Below the pieces are notes generated by a model. The model worked only from the letters and a program-made list of their open reading frames with translations. It ran no database searches and was not told the origin of the DNA. Made by a program: the position numbers and the translations under genes. A DNA stretch of 64,000 nt from Epiperipatus broadwayi (lineage: Eukaryota > Onychophora > Udeonychophora > Euonychophora > Peripatidae): assembly GCA_028023455.1 (NCBI GenBank), contig JAQFVV010006200.1, positions 4,937,860-5,001,859 on the forward strand. The letters are read 5' to 3'. This document shows, one piece after another, positions 10,141 to 21,814 of the stretch; position 1 is the stretch's first letter, and the number at the start of each line of letters is the position of its first letter.

Positions 10141-13100
10141 ATTTTTTATTTTAAAAATGTATGTTTTTGTTTTTTACTGGATAAACTTTTAATCTCATTC
10201 TAAGTATTATTGTTTGCAGCACTTCTACAATGGTTTTTTAAAATAATATTCTTTTTTCTAGTTGTGATTCAGCAAAAGTGTCAGCTCAATAGTATTTTGA
10301 TAAATATAAATGGATCCAGATAAATATATCTTTTATAATCAGTTGTCTTTAAAAAAAATCTTTATTAAAAAAATACAAGTTTTAATAAGTCTTTTTCTGA
10401 GCTTAAGTGAATAAATGCTTATTTCTGCATATAAAATCTCTTTGCTAGTTTTCTTATGTATAATTCTCAAATTCCTAATATTATTTCAAATCACAAACTC
10501 AGTCTTACTAATAGTCAGTTAAATATTATATTTGAATTTTTATTTCTTTGGATAAATTTCATTTAAAACTATTTGCAAATGATTTAACTACTAAAATGCC
10601 ATTTACTGTTATATTTTAAAATTATAAAATTAGACATAATGTATTTCATTTAAAAAAAAAAAAATCTCAAAGAGTCTGTTATAGAGTTGAAAAAAAAAAA
10701 AAACTATTGATGAACAACTCAATTCCTAAATTAAAACTCAAAAGTTTGCAAAAGATCTACAAGAGAGATCATATATAATTGAAGAATGTTTTTATATTAT
10801 TTTTAAATAATTATATTCAATAAATTTCTAAGATAAAGTTTTTTGGGATGGTGCAGAGAAGAAAAATTACAGAAAAATCTTCATCCTTCATAAATTGGTA
10901 ATAGTTAAAAATAATGATGGTGTTGATAAATATTGGTGAGAACTTTATAATCGATTGGGCTGCCAATAACAAAAAATAATGAATTGTGATAGATTTATAT
11001 CTAATGATAAACAATTATATCAAGATTGTATACTATATCTAAATATAGTTAAGTGAAAATCTTGAAACACACACACACACGTTTATTTGAGCAATACCTA
11101 AAAATGTTTTTGACAGACTATTTGTATTTAGACATGTTTAATTATGAAAATAATGTTAAAAGAGTTCTGAGTTTATTTCTGTTTGGTAATATGCACAATT
11201 TTTATTATTGCAATTTAAATAAGATGAGGAGACGGGAACATAGTGTGCCCAATGTCGCTAGGAAAACCATAGTTAAATGATAATTACATTTCACTTATTT
11301 TTTTCTTAGTTCTATTTTTTTTAATTGTGATTGAATTTACAATTTTTATAATAAATATTTAGATTATTATTATATTTAACTATTACTCGTTTTCAAGTCA
11401 GAAATGAACTATGGGATTTTATTTGCGCATTTTTTTTTTTTTTTTTTTTTTCAGAGAAAAATGTTGTTATTGATATAAAAAAAAAAATAAAAAAAATTCA
11501 TTGGTTTAAAAAAAAAAAAAAATGTTTTTTTGGTCTTAGTACAAAACCATTCAAACACACTTGAAATTATAATTACATTACTTTAATTTGATCTACAAGA
11601 GTCAAATTTCCTGCACTTAAATTTTGAATACCATTCTCTTTAGATAAATCTATTATTCATTTATTAGGCTAAAGATTATTATGTCATTCCTAATCTAGAT
11701 ATAAACTTTAAACTCAGTTAAAAATTAATATAATTTTTTTCATTATTGCAACTTTTTTTTTTCATGTATATTATCATTTTTCAATATATTTAAAATTTCC
11801 ATTTCATAATGTATTATCAATTGATGAGTGCTGTTTCAGCATGAAATGCATCTTGAAATCATTTATTTTTTTAGATGTCTTTATTCATATGTTTCAATAA
11901 TGTGTGGTAGATTAGAAATTTTAATTTTACATATAAAAACAGATTTATAACTATTGACCTTGATGGTTGATGTTAAATTGAAAAAATTACTATAGAAGTT
12001 ATTAATAAATTATTTTAAAATGGTACTGGCTGTCCACTTAATAATTAACTCCTACTTCTAAAAGAATAGAGCACTCTGTGTTTTATATAAAAATAATATT
12101 ACTCATATTATAAATTTGATTATTACATATTATCATGCTATGCATTATCAAAAAATATAAAATTGCATATTTTGCCATAGTTCATATTGTTGAAATTTGA
12201 ACCACTAATAGTGGCCAAAGAGATATCTTCAGATATTATAATTATAAAAAATTCTTGCCTAAAATGGCATGAAAGAAAATAAATAGAAACTTAATGAAAG
12301 ATATTGGTCTTCTTAACTAATTTCTGTAACTTGCTTATAAAATTTAGTCTTTATTCTGGTTGGTTTTATAAACAACAACAACAACAAAAAGCTAAACAGC
12401 ATGAAGGAAAAGGTGAAGAATACTTATTGTCCATATATTTGAAAAGTATTTTTGTATCAAAATTTCCATGTATTTGTTTATCAAAATGTCTGAATGATTT
12501 ATATTTTTTATCAAACAAGAGATGGCTATCTGTTTGTATGTATACTATACATCATCAATAATTATTTTTATTCATTACTAATTATTATGTGATGTGATTC
12601 TCTAAATTAATTTTATTATTAAAGGAAGTTTAGATAAAAGAAATATGTACATTTTTTGACTTTTATCATCATCATCATTACTGTTGTTACTGTTATTGTT
12701 TGTTTTATTAATTTTTATTTCATAAATATTATCATTGTAATGTGTTACTTAATGAGGGATTAACTCATGAATAAAGATTAAAAGAATGTAATTTATAAAT
12801 ATTAGTTACTGTAATGACTTATTTTAACCTTGATCTTCTAATTTTTAAGTTAAAATTTTTTAAACCTATTTTTATGGTGAATCTCAAATTCTTAATGTTT
12901 ATTTGATGAAATGTTTCATCATTATATATAAATTATGAGTGTAACATTCTTTCATATATATAACTTCCCTTTACTAATGAAGAAGGTTTCATAGTATTGT
13001 AATCTTTTTTTTTTTATTGTCAGCATATTAGTATCTATGCGATCACTTACATTTTTCTGAGATTTTTCCTCTTGAGTCAAAAATAACTACACACTCTTTT

Positions 13101-13821
13101 TTTATTGGTATTGGATCATTATCTAGGTTAATTGTAAGATATCTATCTAAAAAAAATTATGATTCTGTTGCAACATTCTTGGCTATGTGGGAACAAAATG
13201 TTTTGAACTTTATCATGAATTGAATCCCAAGCCAGGAACTATGCAGGCTAGTTCATATATAATATTAGCAAAACGTATTAGTAAGATCCATGAAACATTT
13301 TTTTTTTTTAAATTTTATCAAGATTTAAATCCTAAGTTATGAATAATGTAAACTAATTTATAAATATATCATTAGCAGAAATCATAAATGAAAAAGATCT
13401 ATCTTAATTACAGAAAAAAGAATTTAAAAAAAGGAGATAGTGTCTTTCCTTTGTGTAGCCCATAACATGTCAAAGACTTATTCAACATTCCTGAATAAAG
13501 TACAGTGATGATGAAGAGGCCACTTAAGTGATGTATAATGAGAATGTATTATTTTTTACTGCTTTATCATTTGTTAAGAATAGTTAAATGTTCATTTACT
13601 GTTAATTAATTCAATGGCTAGCTAGATTAACAATTATCTGTTTTTTTGGAGAAAAAAAATCTTTTTGTTTTGGAAAAGGTACATTCAAATTCTAAGCCCT
13701 TTCTTTATTATTAGAAGTTCTTTTAAAGCTCAAAAAAAAAGGAGAAAACATACACCAATCTGGAAATATAGAAAATAAAACTAGCCTTTCATAAAAAAAA
13801 TAAATAAATAAATAGTAAAAT
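10141..13821. other. AT-rich intergenic or intronic DNA
   Basis: Contains homopolymer tracts (for example T-runs near 11430 and A-runs near 11480-11520) and a very short (CA)n at about 11070. The small open frames here (65, 75, 85 and 62 codons) show no domain, splice context or codon signal. No gene is supported. Confidence 0.5.
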
Positions 13822-14350
13822 AAACAAAGCAAAGCAAAACTCCATATAGTAGTGCCACCTGTGCTAAACAGAGTAATCAATGGATGCCAGAAGGCTTGTG
13901 CATAAAATCCCTATCTAATGCCTACTCATCCAATATCCCCAGACTAGTTTCTGGCTTGTGGCCTTCGTCAGTGAGGAGCTTTGGATCTGAGAGCACTGCA
14001 TCTAGATCTTAGGATCTAATGCAACTCTCTAGCAACCACCTTTTATCTCTACTTAACTACAAAACTATGAGCATGATAAACTATTGAGCTTAGATTGAAA
14101 ATATTTTTTTGTGTTTTCAATTTCATGCTCATAGTTTTGTAGTTAAGTAGAGATAAAAGGTGGTTGCTAGAGGGTTGCATTAGATTCTAAGATCTAGATG
14201 CAGTGCTCTCAGATCCAAAGCTCCTCACTGATGAAGGCCACAAGCCAGAAACTAGTCTGGGGATATTGGATGAGTAGGCATTAGATAGGGATTTTATGCA
14301 CAAGCCTTCTGGCATGTGGCTCTACTATATGGAGTTTTGCTTTGTTTATA
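13822..14350. mobile_element. TIR element, copy B: two head-to-head units
   Basis: Two nearly identical arms (about 13830-14076 and 14123-14346) lie in inverted orientation around a spacer of about 46 bp. The outer ends read AAAACTCCATATAGTAGTG and its complement. Each arm carries the same interior as copy A, including CTGATGAAGGCC...GCCAGAAAC (right arm from 14228), plus an extra inner segment (TAGCAACCACCTTTTATCTC). The transcript of either strand would fold into a long hairpin. No ORF. High arm identity suggests a recent inverted duplication or gene conversion. Confidence 0.8.
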
Positions 14351-15948
14351 AACAATTATGTGCTAGTATTGGAGATGTTATCATGTGATGCTTGCTGGTA
14401 AATAGTAAAATGTTATTACTGTGAAAAGTTCTCTTCTAGTCAAATTATAGGATTGCATTATTTTTTAAGATAACAATTATAAATATTCACACTTGGCCAC
14501 TAGGCTTACCCAACATTGTTGTCTGCATGGTTGCACTGGGAGGGGTATTGGGTATACTTTCCTTTTTCCTCTGTTGTGAGTTGTTATCTGGTCATAACTT
14601 TGATCTTTCCACAGCCAATATTGTTTGTTCATAGTGTGATAATTGAAAGAGAAGGGTTGAGGTTTTTCCAGTTGCCAAAGATATCCGTGCTATCAATAAA
14701 AAGATTCCAGCACCCATCTATCTAAGAAATGGTGCTTATACCCCTCTCACTTCTCATTAGTATCCAAATTCACTTTTAAATATTCATTTTAATCTTGATC
14801 CAATTTATTATTCAACACTTTTACTATTTATGGATGACAAGGCTATGATTATGGTACTATATGATATGGAAAGTACTTAGCTTCAATAAATTCTTTTGTA
14901 TTTCAAACCCAAACCTATTTAATTATTAAATGTTTTAACATTTGCTTATTCATTACATATTCACTCCATATACACTAATTATATGGGTACTGTTGATTTT
15001 CCCAAGCTTTATATATGTATTAAAATTGTAACGAACATTTGTGTGTATTTATCAGGAAATATTTCAGCTAAGGTGTAATTAACTAAGAACAAATTACAAA
15101 CTGATTATGCAGGCTGAAATCTCACATTAAAAAATAATAGCAATTTCTTCTACCCAAGAAATAATGTATAGGCAGAAGTCGTGTAATATTTTTATTGGTG
15201 ATTAGTAATAATATATGTAGATAAGAAATTTTAGCCTGCAAAGCAAGTTTATAATTAGTTGTTCCAAATTGCATCTTAATATAAATATTTCTCGTTAAGT
15301 ATATAAAAATGTTCATTAAAATAATAATATTTACACAGATACATATAGTAAGTAACCTGACACATTCTGAATTCAAATCCCTCTATTTATATATATTTAT
15401 AAAAGTAAATCCTCTGTTGTATTTTTTTAGGATTCCAAAAACTGTTTATATATGTAGATATAAATATGATCTACTAAAACTTTCTAACTTTTGATTAATA
15501 TCATGTATTAGATAAAACTGAATAAAAACAACGTTTACTCCAAAAAATAAAGAGAAAATAGTAACCAGTAGATAGACTGTATATTAATCTTATAATCCTG
15601 ATTAGTACAATTAAGGGAAAATTATATCAGTAGAAGTGTATTAATTATCTTATTTTTTCTATAACAAGTGAATGCAGAATTGTATAAGTTTGTACTTATA
15701 TGGTCATATATCTTATTTAAATATTCCATAATTTTCTGTCAAGTTGATACAGTGTATTCATTCTAATAAACATTATGCTTCCCACTATTTTTAATCCAAA
15801 TCCTGTATTTATTTTTAATTTATAATGATACAATTTTTCTTATTCTCTAGTTTCAATCATATTTTATTAATATATGAAAAAAAAAATAATGCATTTCTTA
15901 TATATATATATTATAGTTCGATGTCTGTATTTCTTCAAATCAATATAT
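14351..15948. other. AT-rich DNA with one degraded ORF-like patch
   Basis: At about 14512-14755 the plus strand is less AT-rich and reads as a hydrophobic stretch (VALGGVLGILSFFLCCELL), then two stops, then FPVAKDIRAINKKIPAPIYL. It could be a dead coding fragment of unknown origin. The rest shows nothing recognisable. Homology is not established. Confidence 0.3.
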
Positions 15949-18185
15949 TATAACGGTCGGGAAATGACGTGAAATATGCAGTCTTACCGTATCTGCCATA
16001 CAGGGTGCCACTAGGTTATTTGAACCTAGAAAATTTATAGAGTAGGCAGATACGTGCTATTAAAGATCCAACTTCTACATAGATATTTTTCACTACCGTC
16101 AGCCTAAGTCACTAGCTCATCAAGTAGCAGAGGTTTAAAACATTTATTAAATATATTTCTTTTAAGAAATAATAATAAAAGCAATCACTGTCAGTCTTAA
16201 TAACACAAAAAGATTTTATTCACATTTATATATAAATGACAACACACAAACTTGAAAAATAATTATATAAAAAAAATTATGTTTGTTTCATTATTATTTA
16301 CTATTATTTTTATTTGTTTTAACTTTTATTTCTAATCTTAGAAATATTGAGTATAGACGAGTTACCTAGACAATGCACTTAAACGATTTACAAACATTTG
16401 ACTCCAGGCCAAAAGTCCTCAGCCACACCAACGCTCGCTTTCAGATACATATCAGCAACCAATGCAATGTGAACATGTTAGCATAGAATCACACTGGCAG
16501 GAATGGGCATCTGAACAGCATGATATTATTAGAAAACATGAGCTTCAACCAGTATAGGAATGTACTTCTATCTGGTGAAGGAATCATGCATGTAATATAA
16601 TAAGAAGAATAATGCTTTGTATGGATGGGAGAGTGGTCTATCTTGCCGTGCTTATCCTCCCAATCCATAGAGCTGGAATGGGTCAATGGCGCAGGAAATA
16701 CATCTGCATCCATTTCAATGATATGACTACCTCTTTGGGGTCATGCATTCAGTTGGACTTGTCGCCCTAGGTGCTATCACACTTCACATTACATTGATAT
16801 GAGCATCCAAATATCTCTCCACCAGCATTGACACAACTACGAAACAAATAGTCCGAAATCAAAACCCCTTTAAAACTAACATATATTTAAATGAGTCTAG
16901 CAGCCATCTACACTCAACTAACATTTAAATCATTTTATTAATTTAATTCTAAAAAAAAAATCTTTAGTTTAAGGTTTTAAAATCATTTAAGATGACATAT
17001 TATATTTAATTTATTTTACTACAACTACTACTTGATCTATTTTCTCTTTCTTTTAAATTCAACAATGCACAAATAATATACATTTCTATTTTTAAATTTA
17101 AGTTTGCAATCACAAACCTCTACTCTATTACGAACAGATATTAAGCATGAATAAATAAAAGAAAAACAATACATATTTTAAGAGATTACATTTCAAACTT
17201 TAGATAAGACTTTTAAAATTTCAAAGTTTATAAAAATAAAGTTCAGATTTGATCAAAAGAGAAAGTCTATAATTCATCTTTAAAGGAAAATAAAGTTTGG
17301 AGATTTTAAATTAAAGAGTTTATAGTTAATTTTTATCAATAATGTATACTTTCCTTTCTTTCTCCGTGCTCATTCCTTCACAATGAAGATCTAATTTACG
17401 CAAGGGCACTTTTCTTGTGGACGATGACGATTTAGGAAGATTTCTGATGATTTCTGAAGACGTTAATAGTGGTTTGATCCTGGGATCTGTGGAGATGAAA
17501 GCTGCCTTCAGTGGGCCATACCAAAGGAAGCTAGATGAAGCTGATTACATTTTTGGTGACAGCGATGACTTTAAAAATTTTTATTTTGACTTTCAGCAAA
17601 TACGAATGAATTCAAAACTTTAATTTTCTGATTCTCTCTAATTAATTATTTCTTTTGGATTTTCTTTTTATAGTCCTCAGGCACCTTATCTCTGGAATGC
17701 ATGGATCCATCAAACATATTTCATATCTATATTTCATTGGTTCATTGAGTTTGTTGCCAAGTAGATTTTGGGTTTATGGGTAAGAGATTTTGGGTTTTCC
17801 ACTGAGGTCTGTGTCTCTATCTCTGGGTGGGAAAAGCAAGTCTTTTGTTTCTATTCCTCGACTCTTATCTCTTTCGTAATCATCTTTTCAATGGTCATTT
17901 TGCACCAAGGATCTGTTTGTAATTTTTATTTTTAAGATTAAAAACTCTCATTATTTTTAAAATTAAAAGGTCTTTATTATATTTTATTTAAACTATAGAA
18001 ACTTTACTTCAATTCTACAATTTTTTTAAAGCTTATCTTATTTTAATATTTAAATCAAACATATTAATAAATTAATAATTCGTTATTTGTGCATTTTGAA
18101 TGTTTGTGCTTTTAATTCAGTATTAGATATTTACAAAAACATTAAGTATTAGAATTTAAATGTAACACATATATATCCCGTTACA
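15949..18185. mobile_element. LTR-like element, solitary copy 1 (~2.24 kb)
   Basis: A diverged copy of the repeat at 33331-35402 and 36013-38066. Its left end is TATAACGGTCGGGA and its right end ATATATCCCGTTACA. Read on the minus strand, it begins TGTAACGGGA and ends CCGTTATA, like a Ty3/Gypsy-type LTR start but with an imperfect CA end. Flanking ATAT (15945-15948 and 18186-18189) could be a 4-bp target duplication, though in low-complexity sequence. Shared internal landmarks are the nested hairpin near 15989-16053, a TTTATT tract after 16210, a CAGGAATG...CATCTGA block and a conserved distal half. Short open frames (minus 16489-16713, plus 17417-17623) are not convincingly conserved. Best described as a solo LTR or non-autonomous element. 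Confidence 0.65.
15989..16053. other. Nested hairpin conserved in the LTR-like family
   Basis: The outer stem GTATCTGCC (15989-15997) pairs with GGCAGATAC (16045-16053). The inner stem CTAGGTT (16011-16017) pairs with AACCTAG (16023-16029). The sequence between stems (ACAGGGTGCCA on one side, AAAATTTATAGAGTA on the other) is also conserved in the other two copies. It lies 40 bp from the element end. Confidence 0.7.
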
Positions 18186-18905
18186 ATATGTAATCTTATA
18201 ATTGAATATTTATAAGTATAGTAATTAGATGTATATAAAGTATAACTATAAAATTTTTATCCATTTAGGAGCACTTTTTCTCATAGTCTTTGTCAACTAA
18301 CACTTTGAAAGACTAACCTTCTCACAATTCCATGATTTTAACATTTGTTCTCTCTCTGTTACTTAAGTCTTGTTTTACATTCAAATATCAGCCTTTCAAG
18401 CTAATTGTGCATATGCTTTTGTGAGTGTTAATAATAATAAATGAATACTTTCTCTCAATTAGCTTGAAAGGCTGATATTTGAATGTAATACAATTGTAAA
18501 CATACGCTATATAAAATAAATGCTTAAGTCTTGTTTGTATTTGTATATTAATATAGATTTCTTTATTTTTCTTTAATTCCATAATCTTAACATTTGCTGC
18601 CTGTCTTTTAATTAAGTATTGTTTGTATTTGTATCTTAACATAGCCTTCTTTACTTAATTAACAGACAGGCAATAAACATTAAGATCACACAACAAACGG
18701 AAAATAAAGAAAGCTATGTTAATATATAAATACAAACAAGACTTAATTAACAGACAGGCAGCAAATGTTAAGATCACAGAATTGTGGGAGATTAGCCTTT
18801 CAAAGTGTTAGTTGACAAAGACTAAATTGGATACAATTTTTAAAGTTATACTTTACATACATCTAATTACTGTATTTATAAATATTCAATTATAAGATTA
18901 CATAT
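18186..18905. repeat. 720-bp palindrome with a nested insertion
   Basis: The outer arms match from ATATGTAATCTTATAATTG (18186-18204) and its complement ending at 18905. Pairing continues inward through TAGTCTTTGTCAACTAACAC against GTGTTAGTTGACAAAGACTA and a CAGACAGGCA block, with a centre near 18600-18670. The left arm holds a separate 147-bp insertion (18376-18522) that the right arm lacks. The left end abuts the LTR-like element at 18185. No coding potential. Confidence 0.75.
18376..18522 (+). mobile_element. Palindromic retroposon-like element, short copy (147 bp)
   Basis: Flanked by the exact 14-bp direct repeat CTTAAGTCTTGTTT (18362-18375 and 18523-18536). The body is a hairpin: TACATTCAAATATCAGCC... 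is mirrored by ...GGCTGATATTTGAATGTA with a loop of about 48 bp. It is followed by an asymmetric AT-rich tail ending CTATATAAAATAAATG. The same tail, body and duplication length recur at 47998-48728. The opposite arm of the enclosing palindrome (around 18735-18747) preserves the uninserted site. Confidence 0.75.
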
Positions 18906-20058
18906 ATATATTAAATTACATATTTTTTATGGATTGTTATTTTAATAAAGAATAGAAATAAGGAGATTTTATCCATGTAAACAGTGATAACCTTTGCCTT
19001 TGATGTTGGCAGGAAACTATCAATTACTGCTAATTGACATTCTCTCTGAGGCAAAATAACTTTTCTCCATTACATATAATAGCTCTTTTGTTGGGGTTTA
19101 TTGGAGAAGTAAAATAATATTTACTTTTACTTCAAAACCAAGTTGTTAAATAGATTTAAATCAAGAAATCTATTTTATATAGATGTAAGAATAGGAAAGA
19201 ATAGCATCTTTATTGATATTCTGCAAATAATATTTTAAACTTCTCCACAGAACATGCATATATATATATATATATAATAGTAACTTCCAGTTATTATTAA
19301 TAATCTAACATACTTTTATCTCTTATGAAATTATTTATAAATATAAAATTTATTTGACTATTTTATTATGTATACATATGTACTATTTATATATACATGT
19401 GAACTTTAAATAATACATACCTTAAGATTTTGAGTAAATGTCAGATTTGAAGTAGAGAAATAAATAATTTTAGATATATATTTTATTATTAAATCTTAAT
19501 GTATATTGATATAATTAATATTTAAAATTAAGCATGAAATTGTAAAAAACACGAGGAGATTTGTTCGGTTTCTGATTATTAAAGAGAAGAAAAGAAAAAT
19601 CAGTTCTCTTTAAATAACTTTTTCTTTTATAAATATTACTGTTCAACATTTGGAATCAAATATTAACTCTTCAAAATTAAGATAAATCAATGGATTAGAA
19701 GAACTATAAGGAAAATATTTAAATTTTCTATTAAATCTTAAAAGGAATAGCAATATAAAAGAAAAGAACATATATTTGAGTTTTGGAAACTACATTATTA
19801 TAATGCTTTGTTATTCTTCAGATATATATAAATTTAAAGTAATTATATATATAAAGAAATATTACAATGTGGAGTGAGTAAAATAATTTTATATCGTAAA
19901 GATTTCGAAACCACCTTACATGCTATTTTGAAATATTATTTGTAAAGAACGTCTAATGGTAATAGAAAAATGGAGAATAAGAACGTCATCATTCGAAGAA
20001 TATTTACTTTATATTATATCAATCAAATCATTGGATATTATTAACAGTATATCAATTA
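18906..20058. other. AT-rich stretch, nothing recognised
   Basis: Contains a short (TA)n run at about 19258-19276 and otherwise no coding or structured signal. Confidence 0.5.
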
Positions 20059-20177
20059 AGGATAAATAAATCAACATTTTACCAATGGATTAATATACTT
20101 TGTAAAAGATCTTCATTAGGATTATGAACTACAGACTTAAATATCAACTCTTAACTCTGAAAAATAAGTTTTTCTTT

Positions 20178-20261
<84 letters not shown>

Positions 20262-20379
20262 ATAAATAAATCAACATTTTACCAATGGATTAATATACTT
20301 CGTAAAAGATCTTCATTAGGATTATGAACTACAGACTTAAATATCAACTCTTAACTCTGAAAAATAAGTTTTTCTTTCT

Positions 20380-20439
<60 letters not shown>

Positions 20440-20440
20440 A
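20059..20440. repeat. Tandem duplication of a ~200-bp unit with (TA)n
   Basis: The segment starting AGGATAAATAAATCAACATT at 20059 recurs at 20260 with about one substitution over 120 bp. Each copy runs into CTTTCTT and then a long (TA)n tract (about 20181-20258 and 20383-20432). The two (TA)n tracts probably mediated the duplication. No coding potential. Confidence 0.8.
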
Positions 20441-20720
20441 ATACTTATATTATCTTAATATGTTTATTATTATTTCAAATTTGACATCATTATATCTTAA
20501 TAGGAATATCTAAATTTAATATTATAAACCCGAATTGAAAGTTTAACATCATTCATCAAAATTAAATGAAATATAAAAAAATTATTATAATTTAACAGAT
20601 ATTTAAATAGGTTTATTATATTTATTATATAATATAATAAACATTTAATGTATTTTATTTATTATAAATACATATAATATATAAGTTATACAATTGTAAA
20701 TAATACTTATATATATATAT

Positions 20721-21814
20721 GAAAAACAAGTTAAAAACTTGCTAACGCTTGTATTTATGTCAACAGATGGTGTTCTACCAAAAACACTGTCACGCGTTTG
20801 TTTGCATAAATGTCAGAGCATGCATTCACTATCTCTAACTTTAATTCCACTTTCAGATCATGATTTCAAGCTATTTGCTATCGTCAGTGAAAGACAGGAA
20901 TTTTAGAAACTAGATCTAAACACAAACTCTGAGCGTTTATGAAACAGTTTCTATTCAGTTTGCAAGCATGAATCTTTTAGACATGTAATGTCTTCAAACT
21001 CAGCATAGCAAGCCAGATAGCTACATGGGTCTGATCTCAGTTCAGCATCACCACATAGTAGAAGCCTCTGCAATATATATCATTGCTAGAAAGACCTCAA
21101 AGGTACATTTATGAAAAACAAAAAACCAAGTTAAAAACTTGCTAACGCTTGTATTTATGTCAACAGATGGCATTCTACCAAAAACACCATCAAGCATTTG
21201 TTTACATAAACATCAGAGCATGCATTCACTATCTCTCTAACTTTAATTCCACTTTCAGATCATGATTTCAAGCTATTTGCTATCGTCAATGGGTCTTTGC
21301 TTGAAATCATGATCTGAAAGTGGAATTAAAGTTAGAGATAGTGAATGCATGCTCTGACATTTATGTAAACAAATGCTTGACAGTGTTTTTGGTAGAACAC
21401 CATCTGTTGACATAAATACAAGTGTTAGTAAGTTTTTAACTTGTTTTTTGTTTTTCATAAATGTACCTTTGAGGTCTTTCTAGCAATGATATATATTGCA
21501 GAGGCTTCTACTATGTGGTGATGCTGAACTGAGATCAGAACCATGTAGCTATCTGGCTTGCTATGCTGAGTTTGAAGATATTATGTGTCTAAAAGATTCA
21601 CGCTTGCAAGCTGAATAGAAACTGTTTCATAAACGCTGAGAGTTTGTGTTTAGATCTTGTTTCTAAAATTTCTGTCTTTCACTGACGATAGCAAATAGCT
21701 TGAAATCATGATCTGAAAGTGGAATTAAAGTTAGAGATAGTGAATGCATGCTCTGACGTTTATGTAAACAAATGCTTGTAGGTGTTTTTGGTAGAACGCC
21801 ATCTGTTGACATAT
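20721..21814. repeat. ~1.06-kb palindrome (fold-back element)
   Basis: 20757-21272 is mirrored by 21300-21814 with high identity around a 27-bp spacer (21273-21299). Within each arm a ~150-bp module (ATGTCAACAGATGG ... CATGATTTCAAGC) occurs twice in direct orientation, separated by a ~220-bp middle segment (GAAAGACAGGAATTTTAGAA...). (TA)n tracts flank both ends. The apparent ORFs are by-products of the repeat. Shape and size fit a fold-back DNA transposon or a head-to-head duplication of a non-autonomous element. Confidence 0.8.

Noticed and set aside
14512-14755. Possible transposase or host pseudogene fragment
   Set aside because: The readable stretches contain stops and match no family I can name; evidence is too thin for a gene call.
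17417-17623. 68-codon acidic ORF (MDDDDLGRFLMISEDVN...)
   Set aside because: It lies inside LTR-like copy 1, and the equivalent segment in copies 2 and 3 has no matching open frame.
20757-21814. CRISPR-like repeated blocks
   Set aside because: The repeats are long modules in two orientations forming one palindrome, with no regular short repeat-spacer pattern and no cas genes.
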